Source: Boesenbergia rotunda
Lineage: Eukaryota; Streptophyta; Magnoliopsida; Zingiberales; Zingiberaceae
Length of the DNA: 64,000 bases
Assembly (NCBI GenBank): GCA_024364735.1
Contig: JAGFNQ010005263.1
Span: 121,872-185,871 of the forward strand
Direction: 5' to 3'
Shown here: positions 45,263 through 55,205 of the stretch, one piece after another
How positions within the stretch are numbered: the first letter of the stretch is position 1
Layout of the letters: every line of letters starts with the position of its first letter
Notes under the pieces: model-generated
Database searches by the model: none
What the model was told of the DNA's origin: nothing
The model's input: the letters and a program-made list of their open reading frames with translations, nothing else
Translations under genes and position numbers: made by a program

Positions 45263-45815
45263 CCGGCTGCCCTTAATCGTTTTTCTTTTTTTTTATATAC
45301 TAAACGAACTCGGAAAATTCCATAAAAATATTCTAAAAATCTCTAAAAATATCTAGAATATTTCTAAACCATTTTTAAATAATTCTAAGGACTTTAAGAA
45401 CTAAAAATGGGAATTTTGGAGCGTTACACCAAGCTCTCTTCGGGATGACTTCGCAAAGTCACGAGTTTTGTGCCGACGAGAACTACTAGATTCTCGGAAG
45501 GCACAACTAGAAGATCAAGAGAGAAGAAAGGAAATTAACCACCAAGAAACGGAATCTAAATTCCGGGAAGGAAGTAGTTGCGTTCCGCTTCTTCTTCTTC
45601 TTCTTTGGCTCCTTCTTGATGGAGGTTGCTCACGCCAATTCTTGGAGAGGAGGGTGCACCGGCCCTAGGAGGAGGAGGCGCCGGCCCTAGGGTTAGCTAA
45701 GGGGCGCCGGCCCTAGGTGGGAAGGAGAAGGGGAGGAAGAGAATAAGAGAGAGAGAGGGAGAGAATTAATCTCTTTATTACTCTATGTTGGAATTCAAGG
45801 CTTGCCTTTGGTTCC

Positions 45816-45823
45816 TTTATATA
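45816..45823 (-). promoter_or_regulatory. TATA box of J LTR
   Basis: The complement reads TATATAAAGG, a good TATA element. Confidence 0.45.
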
Positions 45824-46226
45824 GTAGCATCTCCCTTGCTAAGTCTCCCCTTTAACGGAATTAACGGAATAATTTTTCATAAGAAATTTATCTTATAAAT
45901 TTACTTATGAATTATTCCGTTATGCTTAGTTTTATTATAACTAACTTTATAATAAAACAAATACATCTCTCCTTTAATTATGGAATAAATTTTACAAGAA
46001 ATTTATAAATTTTCTTATTATGAAAAAATCAATTCATAATTGATTTTATAAAATTAAAATAAACCATTCCATGGATCATTTTAATTTCCATAAAAAGAAT
46101 AAATTTCTATAAATTTATTTATATAAATTTTTTTATACAAAATTTATTTATCTATAATTTATAAAACAAATCGCGCTAGATTTATTTTATTAATTAAACC
46201 AAATAAATTGGTTTCTCCCCATTCTT

Positions 46227-46273
46227 TTGGCCGGCCAAACCAAAGAGGGTTGGCACCCTCTTTGGCCGGCCAA
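46227..46273. repeat. paired TTGGCCGGCCAA palindromes in J
   Basis: Two perfect 12-bp palindromes (46227-46238 and 46262-46273) flank an aagagggttggcaccctctt inverted repeat, so the whole 47 bp can fold as nested hairpins. Confidence 0.75.
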
Positions 46274-47599
46274 ATCGAGCCGAACCATCGCGAATTAAAC
46301 TCATTTAATTCACCCAATAAGCCTTCAAAAGACTTAGCCATTTTAAGCTTCCTTTGCGCCTCTGATTCACTCAGATTCGTCTTATTTCTCTTGATTGGAA
46401 AATCTAATTTTCAACTCGTTTTAAATCCCTCGGATTACTCGTAGTGCGTGTGACTAAATAGGCTTTCGATTTATGTTGGCCGTCTATAATCAACTAATTA
46501 TAGAATGATCATGAGTGGCACCTAGTAGTACATCATGACCCCCAATTAATCGAAAGATCAACGGTTGACCTCAGAAGTAATTCTGAAACCCTTCAGCAGC
46601 TCTAATGAATCGTGCCTCATTCCTTTCACCATCTTATACCCACTTGGTTCAGGACACGGTCTATGTGTGTCAGTCCCCACTAAGCTGACTACGTCACACC
46701 TAGCCCAAGTAATGTCTTTCTCGTCCTTTGGATTTCTAATTACTCTCATGTATTTAAGAGACTCATACTCTAAACATGATATGCTCTGGCCAGAGGCTTT
46801 GAGTAACAATCCGACGATAGGCCTGGGTATACATCTCCTCGCAAGGAGTGGTGAATCCTTTGTAGGTTGTTCAAACATCTTCGGGCACTTCAGCTTATAC
46901 CCAATCATCCTGGGTCCACACCTCCTTGGAGATGCTTGCTTAAGATGTTAAAGTATAAGTCTCCATGACCAAGATGACTTGAACACCGCAAGTCAAAGGA
47001 ACATCGCACTTAAGCTGCAGTAAGAACTTCATTGACATATCTATGTGTAGATTACCATATGAAGTTTTACAGCTAGTCACTCCAATGAACTAGTTCCCTT
47101 AACTAGCATCCATGTTTATCTCCGGACATCCCAATGTCACCAGCCAGTGAGAATCAGCTGATTAGAGAATAACCCATGCTAGTCTCAACAGAATTGATAA
47201 TGTCCGGTTTTTATCAATTCATCGACTAGGGATATTTTCAATACTTCACAATTGCACATTTAGAGATAATCACTAGTTGTGATCCCATCACAAATTCTCT
47301 TATGCTGTGAATTGTATTGCGGACATTCAGTAGATGATTTTAAGATCCCAATCAAATACACAAACATGTATACTCAAATAGTGAATTATCATTTATTAAA
47401 ATGAATGTTTACAATCATAAGGCGATTGCCTTAGGACACTTCTCTCATATCACTAACAGTTTCAATTCTCCCCTGTCACCTGCAGCTTAATCAGAGTGTT
47501 AGAGCAGCATATCAAACAGTAAATCAAGTATCAGATATAAGCAGTAGAAAATCGGATACGGTCAGGCGCGATCAGAGCGTCTGACAGTGCAATTTGAAT

Positions 47600-48140
47600 T
47601 AAAGTGATCGGTCACCGGACCGGTCAGAGAGCCTCCTGATCGGTCACCAGACCGATCAGGCTGGGTCCAGACCGATCAGGCTCCGTCTTGATCGGTCCCC
47701 AACGCTCGATTATAAATCGCGATTTCTTTGGGACTCTCCTGGATCGATCACCAAACCGATCCCAGGTTGTGGGTCGATCACCCGACCGATCCACCCCTTT
47801 ATCGGGCGATTTTTGAGTTTCGCAGTCCATACCCCTTGATCGATCATAGGACCGATCAGGAAACCTCCTGATCGGTCACCAGACCGATCAGGTAGTGACC
47901 AGACCGATCAGGCTCCGTCCTGATTGATCATAGTGAGGAACCTGCGATGCTGGATGGTTCTCCAGAACGATCTGCACTGTGATCATGATCGGTCACCAGA
48001 CCGATCAGAAGCAAAGCAATGGGTGAAACGCGTACTCCCTGATCGGTCACCAGACCGATCAGTCGTCGCTGGATCGGTCACCAGACCGATCCACGAAGGA
48101 GCACCGTGCCAACTCCCTGATCGGTCACCAGACCGAACCA
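47600..48140. repeat. GATCGGTC-acca-GACCGATC palindrome array (K)
   Basis: About ten copies of GATCGGTC + 3-4 nt + GACCGATC, most as CTGATCGGTCACCAGACCGA followed by TCAG, are separated by unrelated spacers of 10-60 bp. Many copies are perfect, and variant copies (GGATCGATCACCAAACCGAT) keep partial pairing. Confidence 0.85.
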
Positions 48141-48149
48141 GGGGCTCCA

Positions 48150-48580
48150 ACCTAGCCCTCTAAGCTAGGGTTTCATCCACCTTAGCCCTCCAAGCTAAGG
48201 ATTTTTCTCCTAACCCTCCAAGTTGGGAATTTGCACCTAACCCTCCAAGTTAGGACTTTTCACCTAGCCCTCCAAGCTAGGACTTTTCACCCAACTCTTC
48301 CGGATTAGGACTTTCCAAACCTAGCCCTCCAAGCTAGGACCTGACCCTCCAAGCCAAGACTTTTTCACCTAATTCTCCAAGATGGGAATTTGCACCTAAC
48401 CCTCTAAGTTAGGACTTTTCACCTAGCCCTCCAAGCTAGGACTTTTCACCCACCTCTTCCGAATTAGGACTTTTCACACACCTAGCCCTCCAAGCTAGGA
48501 TTTTCAAAACCTAACCCTCCAGGTTAGGATTTTCCAACACCTAGCCCTCCAAGCTAGGATTTTCCATACCATGCCTGATC
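48150..48580. repeat. CCTAGC-cctccaa-GCTAGG hairpin array (K)
   Basis: About sixteen units have stem pairs CCTAGC/GCTAGG, CCTAAC/GTTAGG and CTTAGC/GCTAAG around the constant loop cctccaa, joined by acttttcac spacers. The arms change in matched pairs. Confidence 0.85.
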
Positions 48581-48674
48581 CCCGATCAGGACTTAATCAT
48601 CATCAATAATCATCCACCAAAACTAAAATCGGTGTCAACACCAAAACAACAATCAGGGCCAGACTGCATCAACA

Positions 48675-49257
48675 AAAGGGACTCAAGCGCCTGACCAGGA
48701 TAGAATTTGATCAGACAGAAGATAGAGTTTCCGTTCGATCCGTTGCAACGGGGGCGCCTGAATGGGCATTCATGCGCCTGAGTAACTACTATAAAAAGGG
48801 GTCGAGTGCAGCAGACCAAAACATCAATTCAATCACTGAGATCATTTTCTTCTTCTGTGTGCTGCGCGACCGAAGTTCAAACAACGCTAAAACGCCGTCT
48901 GACTCTCCAAACGAAAATCTATCCTCACATTTCAGGAATCGGTATTATTGTTCATTTCTTATTGCACACTTCAATTTATAACTTGTAAACATTCTTACAA
49001 TTTTTAGTGATGCCCAAAGTAAACAATCAAGGATAGTGGGTCTTGCAGTAGGAGTCGGTCAAGACTCCAAAGCAACTAAAATCAACTTGAGTTAGTGATC
49101 GTGATTTGTTTTTCATTTCCACCGCCCTCTCTCTAACTCCTACGCTTATTCTCAAAGCTTCCGTTGTGTACTTTGCTTAGTTTATTTAAGTATTAAATCC
49201 GAAGTTTTTACGAAGTGATATTCATCCCCCCCTCTATCGCTTAATCTCGATCGAACA
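48675..49257 (+). repeat. SIRE-like LTR right end (L)
   Basis: GGCGCCTGA-type words, a TATA box (48790-48799, TATAAAAAGG), the gtgtgctgcgcgacc block shared with F, and the end ttcatccccccctctatcgc...gatcgaaca are those of a plus-strand SIRE-like LTR. It ends at 49257 without a primer site, so it is a solo or truncated LTR. The left part was displaced by K. Confidence 0.7.
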
Positions 49258-49626
49258 TATTGTTGAATTTTATTACAGTTGCAAGATATTAAGATGTTTC
49301 ATGTCATCAGAAGCTCATGATCCTGATTATATAAGTCATATTCGTGAAGTGCCAAGAATAGCATAATACAAAAATAAATAAGCTATCATTTACGCTACAA
49401 TAAAAGCAATTAAGTGAAAACAAAAATCATCTATCATTAAACCTAAGTGTTACATTACATAAGCAAGAAAATAACATGGAGTATAGAAGGCAATAGAAGC
49501 ATTTATCTGTTCAGTTGAAAGAATAGAGAAATTTGATAGTGTATGTACCTTGAAAATTGACAGTGTACCTTGAAAATTGTATCAAAATATTTCATCTAAA
49601 CCAAAACTAGAAAATTGACAGTGTAC
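49258..49626. other. unassigned sequence with a small duplication
   Basis: No gene is recognised. The words gtgtaccttgaaaattg and ttgacagtgtaccttga recur at 49545-49630. It probably belongs to the 3' side of the Ulp1-like relic. Confidence 0.35.
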
Positions 49627-50135
49627 CTTGACTACTTCCTACAATGGGTGTTTCTTCACATGCTTGCCCATCTCTGTGTTAAATAATTTCAAGGCCCTAC
49701 ACATATTCATTAGAGATTATATACTTTTAGTGCATCTAGTATACAAGGACAAATTATAATAAATAATCACAATATTTTCCTAATAAAGCTTACATATTCA
49801 CAACATTATTCCAAGACTCATCACAATTACGATGACTGAGAGGATCCAATAATGAAACAACCTCTTTGTAAGGGTCGATGGCCGTCAAAATACAATGGAA
49901 ACTACATATATACACAATATTAATGTATATAGTTAAGTGTTTGACATCAAAGAATGAGTGCTCCATCTCTATTTTACATACCCTACATTAACTGGAACCA
50001 AAATAAGTTTGTTTGGTGGTGTGCCATTTAGCCTATTTTCCAACCCATGGGCCCTCTTTTCAGCTAACCTGAAGTGACACCCAACAACCCATGGATCGAC
50101 AAATTAAAACCTCTCAAGCTTCTTTTCCAACTTCA
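49627..50135 (-). pseudogene. Ulp1-type (C48) protease relic of a plant DNA transposon, with introns
   Basis: Three minus-strand exon-like pieces join in frame across GT/AG borders: 49982-50135 (RLAEKRAHGLENRLNG, then LILVPVNVG), 49794-49901 (FHCILTAIDPYKEVVSLLDP, then LSHRN) and 49627-49696 (ALKLFNTEMGKHVKKHPL, stop, EVVK). The pattern of a hydrophobic strand, a His in the HW position, DP, LLDP and an ALK helix is that of the Ulp1/SENP-like cysteine protease domains carried by many plant MULE and CACTA transposons; these proteases cleave SUMO-type peptides. The catalytic Cys region is not found. A stop replaces a probable Trp codon. It is the only non-LTR coding trace in the window. Confidence 0.5.
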
Positions 50136-50361
50136 TCTTTCTATACAAATGTCTATCATTTAAACATACAAGTAAATTCATCAGGCTAGGATAAATATAA
50201 CTAACAAATCAAGAGTCAAATTGGTAGTACATGAGAACAATCTACATATCATATGTACACAACTATGTGATTATATGAAATTGCATCCAAGTTGTAAAAA
50301 GGGGCAATATCTTGGATGGTAATAATGGCTTCGAAATGTTGGGGCAATCGACCCAAGTATG
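50136..50361. other. unassigned flank of the Ulp1-like relic
   Basis: AT-rich sequence, perhaps intron of the relic. Nothing recognisable. Confidence 0.3.
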
Positions 50362-51025
50362 TGATGGATCATTTTCGGTGTGCTAGAGGGGGGGGTGAAT
50401 AGCACTTTGTCGTTCGTTTCTCTACAAAGTCATTAGCGCAGCGGAAACAATAATATGCAAAGTAAAATAAACAATGCTAACAACCTGATTTACTTGGTAT
50501 CCACCCCGGACGGGTGACTAATCCAAGAATCCGTAAGTGGATCAACCCCTGGATAACCTCCGGCTAGATCTATCGCTCCTTGTGGGTGGAGAAACCTCGC
50601 TACAACACATCGGACGCTCTCTGATCACAATAGACTACTAACTCACTTTACCCAAGCGAGTTTCGTCAAGAATTTCAGCCACCACGAAGTCCTCATTAAA
50701 TAGGACTCGAGCTGAAACCCTCGCTACCAGTCGACTGCCAATTTACCAGTCGACTGGTCTAGCCTTAATTGCTAGCCAACGGCTAGTTTTCGAGGTTACC
50801 AGTCGACTGGACCAGCCCCGAAATCATTCTGTGAGTTTTATCAGTCGACTGCCTCCCAAGCAGTCGACTGCCCCACTTACACACCTAGGGTTTCCCTTCC
50901 CGAGTACACTTCTCTCAGCACTTGACCCCTAGGATTCCCCGAGTACAATCACACAACACTCGTACCCTCACGACTCAACTGACTCCTCATCTGTAGCCTC
51001 GACTGTTGCCTTCGCGCCCTCTTCA
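50362..51025 (-). repeat. SIRE-like LTR fragment N
   Basis: The plus strand begins tgatggatcattttcgg, then the gctagagggggggg tract and gtgaatagc, matching the complement of the LTR end seen in I (tgttggatcgatagaacc). It is cut at 51026 by LTR fragment O. It contains five CAGTCGACTG palindromes (50728-50870). Confidence 0.6.
50728..50870. repeat. five CAGTCGACTG palindromes in N
   Basis: Exact copies start at 50728, 50747, 50800, 50842 and 50861, the same 10-mer as in gypsy D. Surrounding sequence is unrelated to D. Confidence 0.9.
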
Positions 51026-51316
51026 TGTTGGTGCAGGAAGCACCATATCGAACCTTATTTTGATATTGGCAAAGGATTCAAAGTTAAGTTTATTTGTGAT
51101 CTAATAAAGTTACTTGAATGTGCAGAAAGAAGTCCTAGCGAAGGGCTGCTAGGCACCTGGCGAAGGGCTGCCAGGAAACAAAGTCCTAGCGAAGGTCTAC
51201 TAGGCACCTGGCGAAGGACTGCCAGGAAACAAAGTCCTAGCGAAGGGCTGCTAGGCACCTGGCGAAGGACTGCTAGGCACCTGGCGAAGGAATGCTAGGA
51301 AACAAAGACCTAGCGA
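51026..51316 (+). repeat. LTR fragment O (G-like start with hairpin array)
   Basis: It starts tgttggtgcaggaagcacc, almost identical to the start of G's LTR (11584), and has the same CCTAGC/GCTAGG and CCTGGC/GCCAGG hairpin units (51137-51316). It ends in mid-array and runs into M leader sequence. Confidence 0.7.
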
Positions 51317-52312
51317 AGGACCTAGCGTTGGAAAGTTTCAAAAATTCTGAAACTGAACATTTCAGTTCATATCAGGGAGTATCAGGAACCCTGATCGGTC
51401 ACCGGACCGATCAGGCATAAGGTTGATCGGTCCCCGGACCGATCTGGCTCCTTCCTGTGGTGATCGGTCCACAGACTGATCAGCGAGGCAAGCCATGACC
51501 TTCCGAAATATTGACCAAGTATACTGAGCTAGCCTGGATCGGTCCCCTGACCGATCTGGCACCCTATAGTGATCGGTCCACAGACCGATCAGGGAGCTCA
51601 GAGGTTCCTCTCCTAAACCCTACTGTTCATGTCCTGATCGATCAGTCGACCGATCAGGGGCTGGCCTGATCGGTCACCCGACCGATCAGGACCCTGTCAG
51701 TCCGATCAGGGGCGAGCCTGATCGGTCTGAGCGACTCCAGATCGAACGGTGATCCGTTCAATCGCATTAAATTCTGGTTGGTGGACTGATCCACCAACCA
51801 AATAACTTCGCGAAACACTTCCATCTCCCGAACCCTAGCGCCGAAAACCCTTCTTGCGCGACCCTGTGTGAGCAAGAGTGTTCTGGCGACCCCCTCTTTC
51901 TCGCGCGTGTGAGCTCTTGCGAAGAGCATCTCTCTGTTCCCTGTGAGTTCCCCACCTGTCTCAAATTCTCTGCGTACAAGGGCTTCTCTTGTGCAGACTC
52001 CTTCCTCTCAACCTGCAGAAACCTGCTTCTTCCTCTCTTGCACAAGCTCCTCTAATGGTGCCAAATTAAGTTCTTGCCTTGATTTCTTCCTTCAAATCAG
52101 TCTATAGTGTTTGTTTGTGAAGCTAACCATGTTTTGGTTCTTGTTCTTGCTGTTGTACCGTGATCCTATTGCACTTGCCGTGAACCTTCTTTCCTTACTT
52201 TATCATATGAACAAATCTATCGTTCATCACATTTTCTATCTCTGATTGGGTGTTATCTTATATGATCAATTCTTAATTTGGTCTATGTTCACCTTGCCAA
52301 ACTGATTCAATC
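51317..52312 (+). other. 5' region of non-autonomous element M
   Basis: From about 51388 to 51745 it carries GATCGGTC/GACCGATC palindromes as in K, then TC-rich leader sequence up to the ORF. The expected LTR start (tgtggatgcagtctgg) is missing on this side and no TGGTATCAGAGC primer site is visible, so the 5' end is truncated or uses another primer. Confidence 0.5.
51388..51745. repeat. GATCGGTC palindrome array (M)
   Basis: Eight or so copies such as GATCGGTCACCGGACCGATC, GATCGGTCCCCGGACCGATC and GATCGGTCCACAGACCGATC. The centre varies while the arms stay complementary. Confidence 0.85.
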
Positions 52313-53668
52313 ATGATTGCACAATCAATTCAACTCCTTAGGAGATCTTCCAAGGGCAAGGAAGCTGCTGAGGGCAGCTCGAGGGGGAAAGCCCCTTCCT
52401 CCTCTGCCCCTTCCAGAAGGCCACAGCCGTCTTCTAGCTCCCGGTTCCCAAATGCGGCCTGTGAACAGACCTTTCAAGCAAGGACCTTCAAACTATTACC
52501 CTGTCGATCCATTGATGTTCCCTTCCTAACTGAGTACTACCCCTCTGTCATGGAGATTGTCACTTACTACAATCTGGGTTTTCTTCTTTCCTTGGAACGG
52601 ACCATAAATTACGACCTAGTCTCTGAATTCTATAACAACCTACAACAAGGTCCTCAAGGGGGTTTCGAGTTCACTACTCGTGTCGGGAAAATGAACCTTG
52701 ATTTTTCATATGAGATTTTAGCCGAATACTTAGGTGGTGGACGATCACCTAACCTCTATTCGATTTATCTAGAGCACCCTGATCCTCTGCTGGCCCCATT
52801 CGTAGATGTTACCCCCGACTCTATCTATCAGCACTTCTTTGGTCATCCTCGCTCCGCCGGGCTTGACGAATTGGGTCCAATTTTTCCTACTTTTGCAGCC
52901 CTAGGACTTGCTCCAGCTGACTACGTCCTTTTCAAGATAATCACAAATTGCATCTTACCCATCACTTCAAAGCCTTTGGCCGAGATTCGACCCTACCACT
53001 GCCTTATGCTCTATGGCATGCATCTCCGGATGGATTTTGGTATCATGGAGAGCATCTTCCAGTCTATCCTATCCTACCGTGAGCCGAGTCATCGCACGGT
53101 TTATAAGCCTTTTGGTCATGTCATCACTGATTGGCTTATGTCAGTTGGTGTTGATGTCACCAAAGGCAGGACCGTGCCCATGGTTAAGCAAGATTGTCAG
53201 TTGGGTTGGCGAGCTTTTGCAAAGTCTGGTATTATCATTCGTGAGCGAGATGGGGTCTTGGTGTGGAAGGATGGATGCGGACTTGGTGATCTTCCTGGAG
53301 GAGCACTGCATTTTCAGGCACCACACAAGGCTCCTCCTGCTGATGTCGAGTATGACGACAAGCCGGAGCCTGATCTGCGCTGGCAGATCTCAGAGCTGGA
53401 TCAGACGCTACAGGAGGTTATTCTGTTGGGGGCGACAGATCGCGAGGAGTTTCGGTCGGGCTTTCGCACCCTCGATTGTCGACTGACCAGGATCGAGACT
53501 GAGGTCTCAGGGACCCGTGCACACCAGCAGACATGGTATGATGAGTGGCGCAGCCACACATTTTCAGGAGGTGCACCTTCTTCGAGTACTGCACCAGGGT
53601 CCTTTGCTCCTACTGATACCACGATGGATGATCTCGTGGACGATGATGACCCTCCCGCTGATGTTTGA
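52313..53668 (+). CDS. intact ORF, plant-transposon-protein-domain type (M)
   Basis: This 451-codon frame is complete, which is exceptional in this window. Residues 15-45 are Ser/Arg/Pro-rich. About 60-330 form a globular region with FLTEYYPSVMEIVTYYNL, INYDLVSEFYNNLQ, a MNLDFSYEILAEYLG strand-helix and ILPITSKPLAEIRPYHCLML. Layout and words resemble the family annotated as putative plant transposon protein (PF20167-like), found as the single Gag-like ORF of non-autonomous LTR elements. Residues 365-410 look coiled-coil (ISELDQTLQEVILL) and the tail is acidic (DDLVDDDD). No RT, integrase or protease accompanies it, so any mobility would need helper enzymes. It is flanked by a PPT and LTR at 54308-54795. 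Function is unproven. Confidence 0.65.
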   Translation: MIAQSIQLLRRSSKGKEAAEGSSRGKAPSSSAPSRRPQPSSSSRFPNAACEQTFQARTFKLLPCRSIDVPFLTEYYPSVMEIVTYYNLGFLLSLERTINYDLVSEFYNNLQQGPQGGFEFTTRVGKMNLDFSYEILAEYLGGGRSPNLYSIYLEHPDPLLAPFVDVTPDSIYQHFFGHPRSAGLDELGPIFPTFAALGLAPADYVLFKIITNCILPITSKPLAEIRPYHCLMLYGMHLRMDFGIMESIFQSILSYREPSHRTVYKPFGHVITDWLMSVGVDVTKGRTVPMVKQDCQLGWRAFAKSGIIIRERDGVLVWKDGCGLGDLPGGALHFQAPHKAPPADVEYDDKPEPDLRWQISELDQTLQEVILLGATDREEFRSGFRTLDCRLTRIETEVSGTRAHQQTWYDEWRSHTFSGGAPSSSTAPGSFAPTDTTMDDLVDDDDPPADV

Positions 53669-54307
53669 GCTTGGATGTCTCTTACCTTTCTCTGTGGTCT
53701 GTATGGATAATTTATGTGACTTTTGGGCTGTATGCCCTACGACTTGACTATTGTGGCCTTGTGCCACACGTATCTTGCCCTTGATGCATGTGTTCTGCAT
53801 CTTGCTACTTTTCTGGATGTTTATGCTTTGACTTGTCTAACTTTACCTCACATGCTTATCTAATCTTAGTATGTCTATTGTTGATGCCATGATTGTTTAT
53901 ATGAGTTTTATCTGCATGTTTGCTACATTGCCTTGATCATGCTTTCAATGTCATGTCTAGTTGATACATATGACTGTCATGACATGCTTTGTGACTTGTT
54001 ACTTCATGTTCGTATGATGCATGTGATTGTTATATCTTGCTCTATCTTTTTCACATGTGTTCATATGATTATTCAACAACCTATCACATCTTTGTTGATT
54101 TGGGATACCCCTAGGGTTGAGGGGGAGTTTGTTTTAATATTAACAGCCCCTCTAGCCCCTTTTCGGTGTTCGATAAAGGGGGAGAGTGTAGATTGGTTAA
54201 GTTTAGAATGATCATGTTGTAGGGGGAGGATCTGGATTCCCCTATGATTCTAAATTTGGAAAACTTGATTAAGAATCCCTAAACTTAAAATCGGGTTGTC
54301 AAACAAC
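53669..54307 (+). other. non-coding 3' internal region of M
   Basis: The T-rich region has catgtgttcatatgatt-type words and repeated gggggag motifs towards the PPT. No gene. Confidence 0.5.
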
Positions 54308-54321
54308 AAAAAGGGGGAGAT
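54308..54321 (+). promoter_or_regulatory. polypurine tract of M
   Basis: Aaaaagggggagat lies directly before tgtggatgcag. Confidence 0.75.
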
Positions 54322-54795
54322 TGTGGATGCAGTCTGGCCCTGATTGTTGTTTTAGTGTTGACAACGATTTTAGTTTAGGTTGATGATTATGATTAAGTCC
54401 TGATCGAGGATTAGGCATGATATGGAGAATCCTAGTCTGGAGGGCTAGGTGTTGGAAAAATCCTATCCTGGAGGGTTAGGTGTGAAAAATCCTAGCTTGG
54501 AGTGCAAGGTGTTGGAAAAGTCCTAATTCGGAAGGGTTGGGTGAAAAGTCCTATCTTGGAGGGCTGGGTGAAAAGTCCTAACTTGGAGGGTTAGGGCTAG
54601 GTGAAAAGTCCCATCCTGGAGAATTAGGTGAAAGGTCCTGGCTTGGAGGGTCAGGTGCCTAGCTTGGAGGGCTAGGTTGGATGAAGTTCTAACTTGGAAG
54701 GGTTGGGTGAAAAGTCCTAGCTTGGAGGGCTATGTGAAAAGTCCTAGCTTGGAGGGCTAGGTGAAAAGTCCTAACTTGAAGGGTTAGGTGCAAAT
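54322..54795 (+). repeat. 3' LTR (left part) of M
   Basis: It starts tgtggatgcagtctggccctg, homologous to the complement of 48674-48640 in K. From 54425 to 54790 it is a hairpin array. It is interrupted at 54796 by element I. Confidence 0.75.
54425..54790. repeat. CCTAGC-ttggagg-GCTAGG hairpin array (M)
   Basis: About thirteen units, the same family as 48150-48580 in opposite orientation. Stems include CCTAGC/GCTAGG, CCTAAC/GTTAGG and CCTGGC/GTCAGG with loop ttggagg and spacer tgaaaagt. Confidence 0.8.
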
Positions 54796-55197
54796 TGTTG
54801 GATCGATAGAACCGATAGAGGGGGGTGAATATCGGTATTCGTTTTTCGGAAAATTAAGAGCAAGTGCACAGCGGAAATAAAAAAACAATAACACAGAGAC
54901 GCAGTCGTTTTTACTTGGTTCGGAGCCTGGGTCGACTCCTACTCCAAGGCCCATGGTCGTTGACCGTTTACTTTGGGCAATTCTATATTAGGTGCAAAAT
55001 AGTTTACAAAGGATTACAGAATTAAGTACAGTAAACTTTTTAAATAGCTCTTTTACCGACGTCTGGGGTAGATCGACTTTTTCGGAGCAGCGGGACGTCG
55101 TCGGCTCGAGTTGGAAGGATTCCGAGGCGAAGCGCGAGAGCAGAAGAGCTTTGAGACGTAGAGAGAGTTGATTTCTTGAAGCCTTGGTCGAGGGCCC

Positions 55198-55205
55198 TTT
55201 ATATA
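55198..55205 (-). promoter_or_regulatory. TATA box of I 3' LTR
   Basis: The complement reads TATATAAAGGGCCC, as in G. GGGCGCC words flank it upstream. Confidence 0.6.

Larger units (their letters stand above)
43033..45428 (-). repeat. 5' LTR of Tekay-like gypsy D
   Basis: The 2396-bp LTR runs from tgtagcgacctgcc to gagcgttaca. Compared with 36171-38472 it has extra CAGTCGACTG palindromes and a different block near 44940-45110. The flanking five bases are ccaag on the right but ggtta on the left of the element, so no target duplication is present. It carries the tRNA-like module at 45208-45262 and a TATA box at 45129-45137. Confidence 0.85.
45429..47458 (-). repeat. copia LTR J, truncated by D
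   Basis: The plus-strand right end cactaaca is the complement of an LTR start TGTTAGTG. A purine-rich minus-strand tract (gacaggggagaattgaaac) adjoins it like a PPT. The interior has a TATA box complement (45816-45823), three gcgccggccctagg copies (45660-45715), an AT-rich TTATAAAT stretch (45850-46200) and two TTGGCCGGCCAA palindromes. The left end is cut at 45429 by D. Whether J is a 3' LTR or a solo LTR cannot be told. No ORF is convincing. Confidence 0.65.
47490..48674 (-). repeat. LTR K of a non-autonomous element family
   Basis: The right end tgcatcaaca is the complement of TGTTGATGCAGTCTGGCCCTG, matching the 3' LTR start of M at 54322. The LTR contains two kinds of hairpin array: CCTAGC/GCTAGG type (48150-48580) and GATCGGTC/GACCGATC type (47600-48140). 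The left border is uncertain because it runs into J's PPT region. It lies in the LTR fragment L. Confidence 0.65.

Noticed and set aside
46558..46951. 116- and 128-residue ORFs on opposite strands in J
   Set aside because: Both lie in LTR sequence, overlap each other and match no domain I recognise.
47600..48580. CRISPR-like array of palindromic repeats with spacers
   Set aside because: The sequence is a plant LTR. Spacers are not uniform in length, repeats are hairpins of 16-20 bp with variable arms, and no cas genes exist in such a genome.
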